A stretch of 52,478 nt of DNA, from the NCBI GenBank assembly GCA_002839285.1, contig PGXT01000011.1:6059-58536 (forward strand), read 5' to 3'. Below are positions 50,815-52,478 of this stretch, piece after piece (the first letter of the stretch is position 1; every line of letters starts with the position of its first letter). The translations under genes and the position numbers were made by a program. Origin of the DNA: Spirochaetae bacterium HGW-Spirochaetae-5 (GTDB taxonomy: Bacteria > Spirochaetota > UBA4802 > UBA5550). Below the pieces are notes generated by a model. It saw only the letters and a list, made by a program, of their open reading frames with translations. It searched no databases and was not told the origin of the DNA.

Positions 50815-52478
50815 ATGAAATCATTCACAACTGTAAAACAGTTTGTTAAACTTGCATCACTCGTTATACTTTCAAATATGTCCGCATATGCAATAATTTT
50901 TACAATTTCATATCCGATATTTCAGGATAAACGACTTATTGTTCTCCTTGGAATAATGCTCACTTCCGGATTTATTTTTATAATAATGTATTATCTTTAC
51001 AGAGTAACAAAGGTTCTGGGAAACGTAAAACAACTTGACCCTGCTGATACAGTTCTTATGACTAAAATACACAGACAGTTTATGGAATTCCCTCAGCACA
51101 CATTAATTGCAAATCTAATTCTTCTATGGTATATGCTCATACCGTCATTCTTAATGATGTATTTTTATTACGGTTACACAAATATCTATTACCATTTTTA
51201 TATACTCTTTATCTGTACTTTTGTTTTTCTTTTTTTCGGCTACAATGCCATGGTGGTCTGGTATGAGAGAACTTATCCTCTCGGCAGATTCGGCATACCT
51301 GTTGCCGTTCAGAGACTGGGTAATAAAATAAATTCTATTCTTACACCGCTGGTTCTTCTCGCTTCAGTTGCAATTATTGTAATCGTTTTTAATATTAATA
51401 AAAAATTCTATACAGATCTGATTGACGGTCATGTGAAAAAGAGTCTTTACGCAGCTCAGATAAATATCGATTCAGACGGCAGTGACGCGGAACTGCTGAG
51501 GATAAATGAAGGTAATACTTTTGTAACTGATTTAAATGGAACAGTATTAGTTTCGGAAAAACAGGGTGAAGCAAGAAAGAACATTAAAGATATTATTGTT
51601 AAAGGGAACAATGCTGATTATCTCTACATCAATGCTATTAATCTGACCTCCATACCGAATGATACTGAAATTCATAAGATTAAAGGGGTTTATAATTCAC
51701 GTCCGGCAATAATGTATGTCTACAAATCAGAAAAAACAAAACGAATTCTTGTGAATTTTTTCTATGAAGATGAACTCTATAAGTCGCTCTATTTAAGCAT
51801 ATTTTTACTGGCTGTTTCTCTCTATCTTATAAATTTTATTATCTGGTTTATTACAAACAGAAAGCTTAAAAAAATTTCAGATCCTATCGATAACATCATG
51901 CCTGCAATCACACTCGCTTCTAAGGGTGACCTGACACAGGAGATTAAGATCGTAAAATCCCGGGATATCCTTGAAGATTTTACCAGAATTTTTATTACAT
52001 TCACCGGCAATGTAAGAACTTTTATGCTTAAATCAAAGGAACTCACGGGAAGTCTTCTTGAACTCTCCACATCAATTGAAGAGACCGGTAATTTTATAAA
52101 AAACTCATCTTCAGAGAATGCCGGAATGCTTAAAGATTCAACTAAGATGGTTGCGGGATTTTCACATTCCTTTTCCGAAATCGCAGATGTTTCACAGATT
52201 CAGTACACAAGAGTAAAGGATTATGAAGTTACCATCAACTCGCTGAATGATTCAATGCAGAGAGTGTCAAGCAACGCCCTGAACGTTGTTGAATCTATGA
52301 AGCGTGTCGAGACTGGTGCAGAGGAGGGTGCCGCACTTGTTGAAAACACTTTTCAGGGAATGCAGAATATTGAAAACTTTTATGAGCGGATTAATAATGT
52401 TATACAGCTCATATCTGACATTGCAGATCAGGTTAATCTCCTCTCGCTCAATGCATCAATTGAAGCTGCTCGAGCCGG
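50815..52478 (+). CDS. Methyl-accepting chemotaxis protein (3' end cut by window)
   Basis: Open from ATG 50815 (GAGGA upstream) to the window end: 554 codons, incomplete. About five hydrophobic segments in the first 190 residues, a periplasmic or extracytoplasmic part (about 200-320), a further membrane helix near 325-345, a HAMP-like linker (about 350-400), and the start of the signalling domain ending ISDIADQVNLLSLNASIEAA. This last is the highly conserved MCP tip approach. The many N-terminal helices are unlike a simple two-helix MCP and suggest a membrane-embedded sensor domain. Confidence 0.9.
   Translation, partial: MKSFTTVKQFVKLASLVILSNMSAYAIIFTISYPIFQDKRLIVLLGIMLTSGFIFIIMYYLYRVTKVLGNVKQLDPADTVLMTKIHRQFMEFPQHTLIANLILLWYMLIPSFLMMYFYYGYTNIYYHFYILFICTFVFLFFGYNAMVVWYERTYPLGRFGIPVAVQRLGNKINSILTPLVLLASVAIIVIVFNINKKFYTDLIDGHVKKSLYAAQINIDSDGSDAELLRINEGNTFVTDLNGTVLVSEKQGEARKNIKDIIVKGNNADYLYINAINLTSIPNDTEIHKIKGVYNSRPAIMYVYKSEKTKRILVNFFYEDELYKSLYLSIFLLAVSLYLINFIIWFITNRKLKKISDPIDNIMPAITLASKGDLTQEIKIVKSRDILEDFTRIFITFTGNVRTFMLKSKELTGSLLELSTSIEETGNFIKNSSSENAGMLKDSTKMVAGFSHSFSEIADVSQIQYTRVKDYEVTINSLNDSMQRVSSNALNVVESMKRVETGAEEGAALVENTFQGMQNIENFYERINNVIQLISDIADQVNLLSLNASIEAARA

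Noticed and set aside
1-52478. tRNA, rRNA or insertion sequence with transposase
   Set aside because: None could be recognised; repeats present lack any transposase-like frame.

Overview
The window is about 37-40% GC by eye, gene-dense, and has no rRNA or tRNA gene that I can recognise. It comes from a diderm, at least ancestrally flagellated and chemotactic bacterium. The signs are many lipoproteins with Spirochaete- or Bacteroidete-style lipoboxes, a bifunctional penicillin-binding protein, a fliS remnant, a chemoreceptor, an RsbU-type phosphatase with TPRs, an LCP/LytR_C protein, a small NrdD-like protein and oxygen-sensitive Fe-S chemistry. I favour an anaerobic or facultative member of Spirochaetota. 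This is an inference from style and gene content; no marker in the window settles it.

Layout. 1-2600: a palindromic repeat, a minus-strand TPR-NUDIX pair, and a solitary CULT-domain (cereblon thalidomide-binding-like) gene. 2950-4770: a GT4 glycosyltransferase and an OmpR-like regulator with a degenerate receiver. 4889-11706: a Yej/Opp-type peptide ABC importer (two permeases, a lipoprotein binding protein, two separate ATPases) followed by a DUF6599-like lipoprotein. 11759-23174: a long plus-strand run with small gaps or overlaps: Ser/Thr-type phosphatase, FGE-like protein, SpoIIE/PP2C-TPR phosphatase, rlmN, PBP1-type enzyme, M23 endopeptidase, a double-HTH regulator and two CNNM/CorC membrane proteins. 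23180-25464: HIT, a lipoprotein and TraB on the minus strand. 26054-31224: STAS, an HD-domain phosphodiesterase-like protein, SPL-like radical SAM, prfB and an unknown gene. 31202-34459 (minus): a possible flagellar chaperone, broken fliS, purC and gatB. 34799-39883: two small exported proteins, then proA-nadD-LCP-rsfS, a tandem-duplicated small protein and a small cytochrome c. 40075-42672 (minus): sodium:solute symporter, birA with a BirA operator, and a small NrdD-like gene. 42780-43835: a GxxExxY nuclease-like gene inside arrays of inverted repeats. 43873-52478: a frameshifted Fe-S protein, a highly expressed-looking acyl-CoA dehydrogenase, a zinc-ribbon lipoprotein, a TetR-SCP2-M24 operon and a truncated chemoreceptor.

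How the genes fit together. Several sets make functional sense: the peptide importer; a cell-envelope group (PBP, M23, LCP); a probable biotin circuit in which BirA represses its own gene plus a transporter; and a TetR-controlled lipid-related operon. Intergenic space is full of dispersed palindromes of at least four families. Two genes (fliS and the Fe-S protein) carry what look like internal out-of-frame deletions.

The items most worth a second look are the CULT protein, the birA-symporter operon, the GxxExxY repeat island and the three-armed palindromic repeat.
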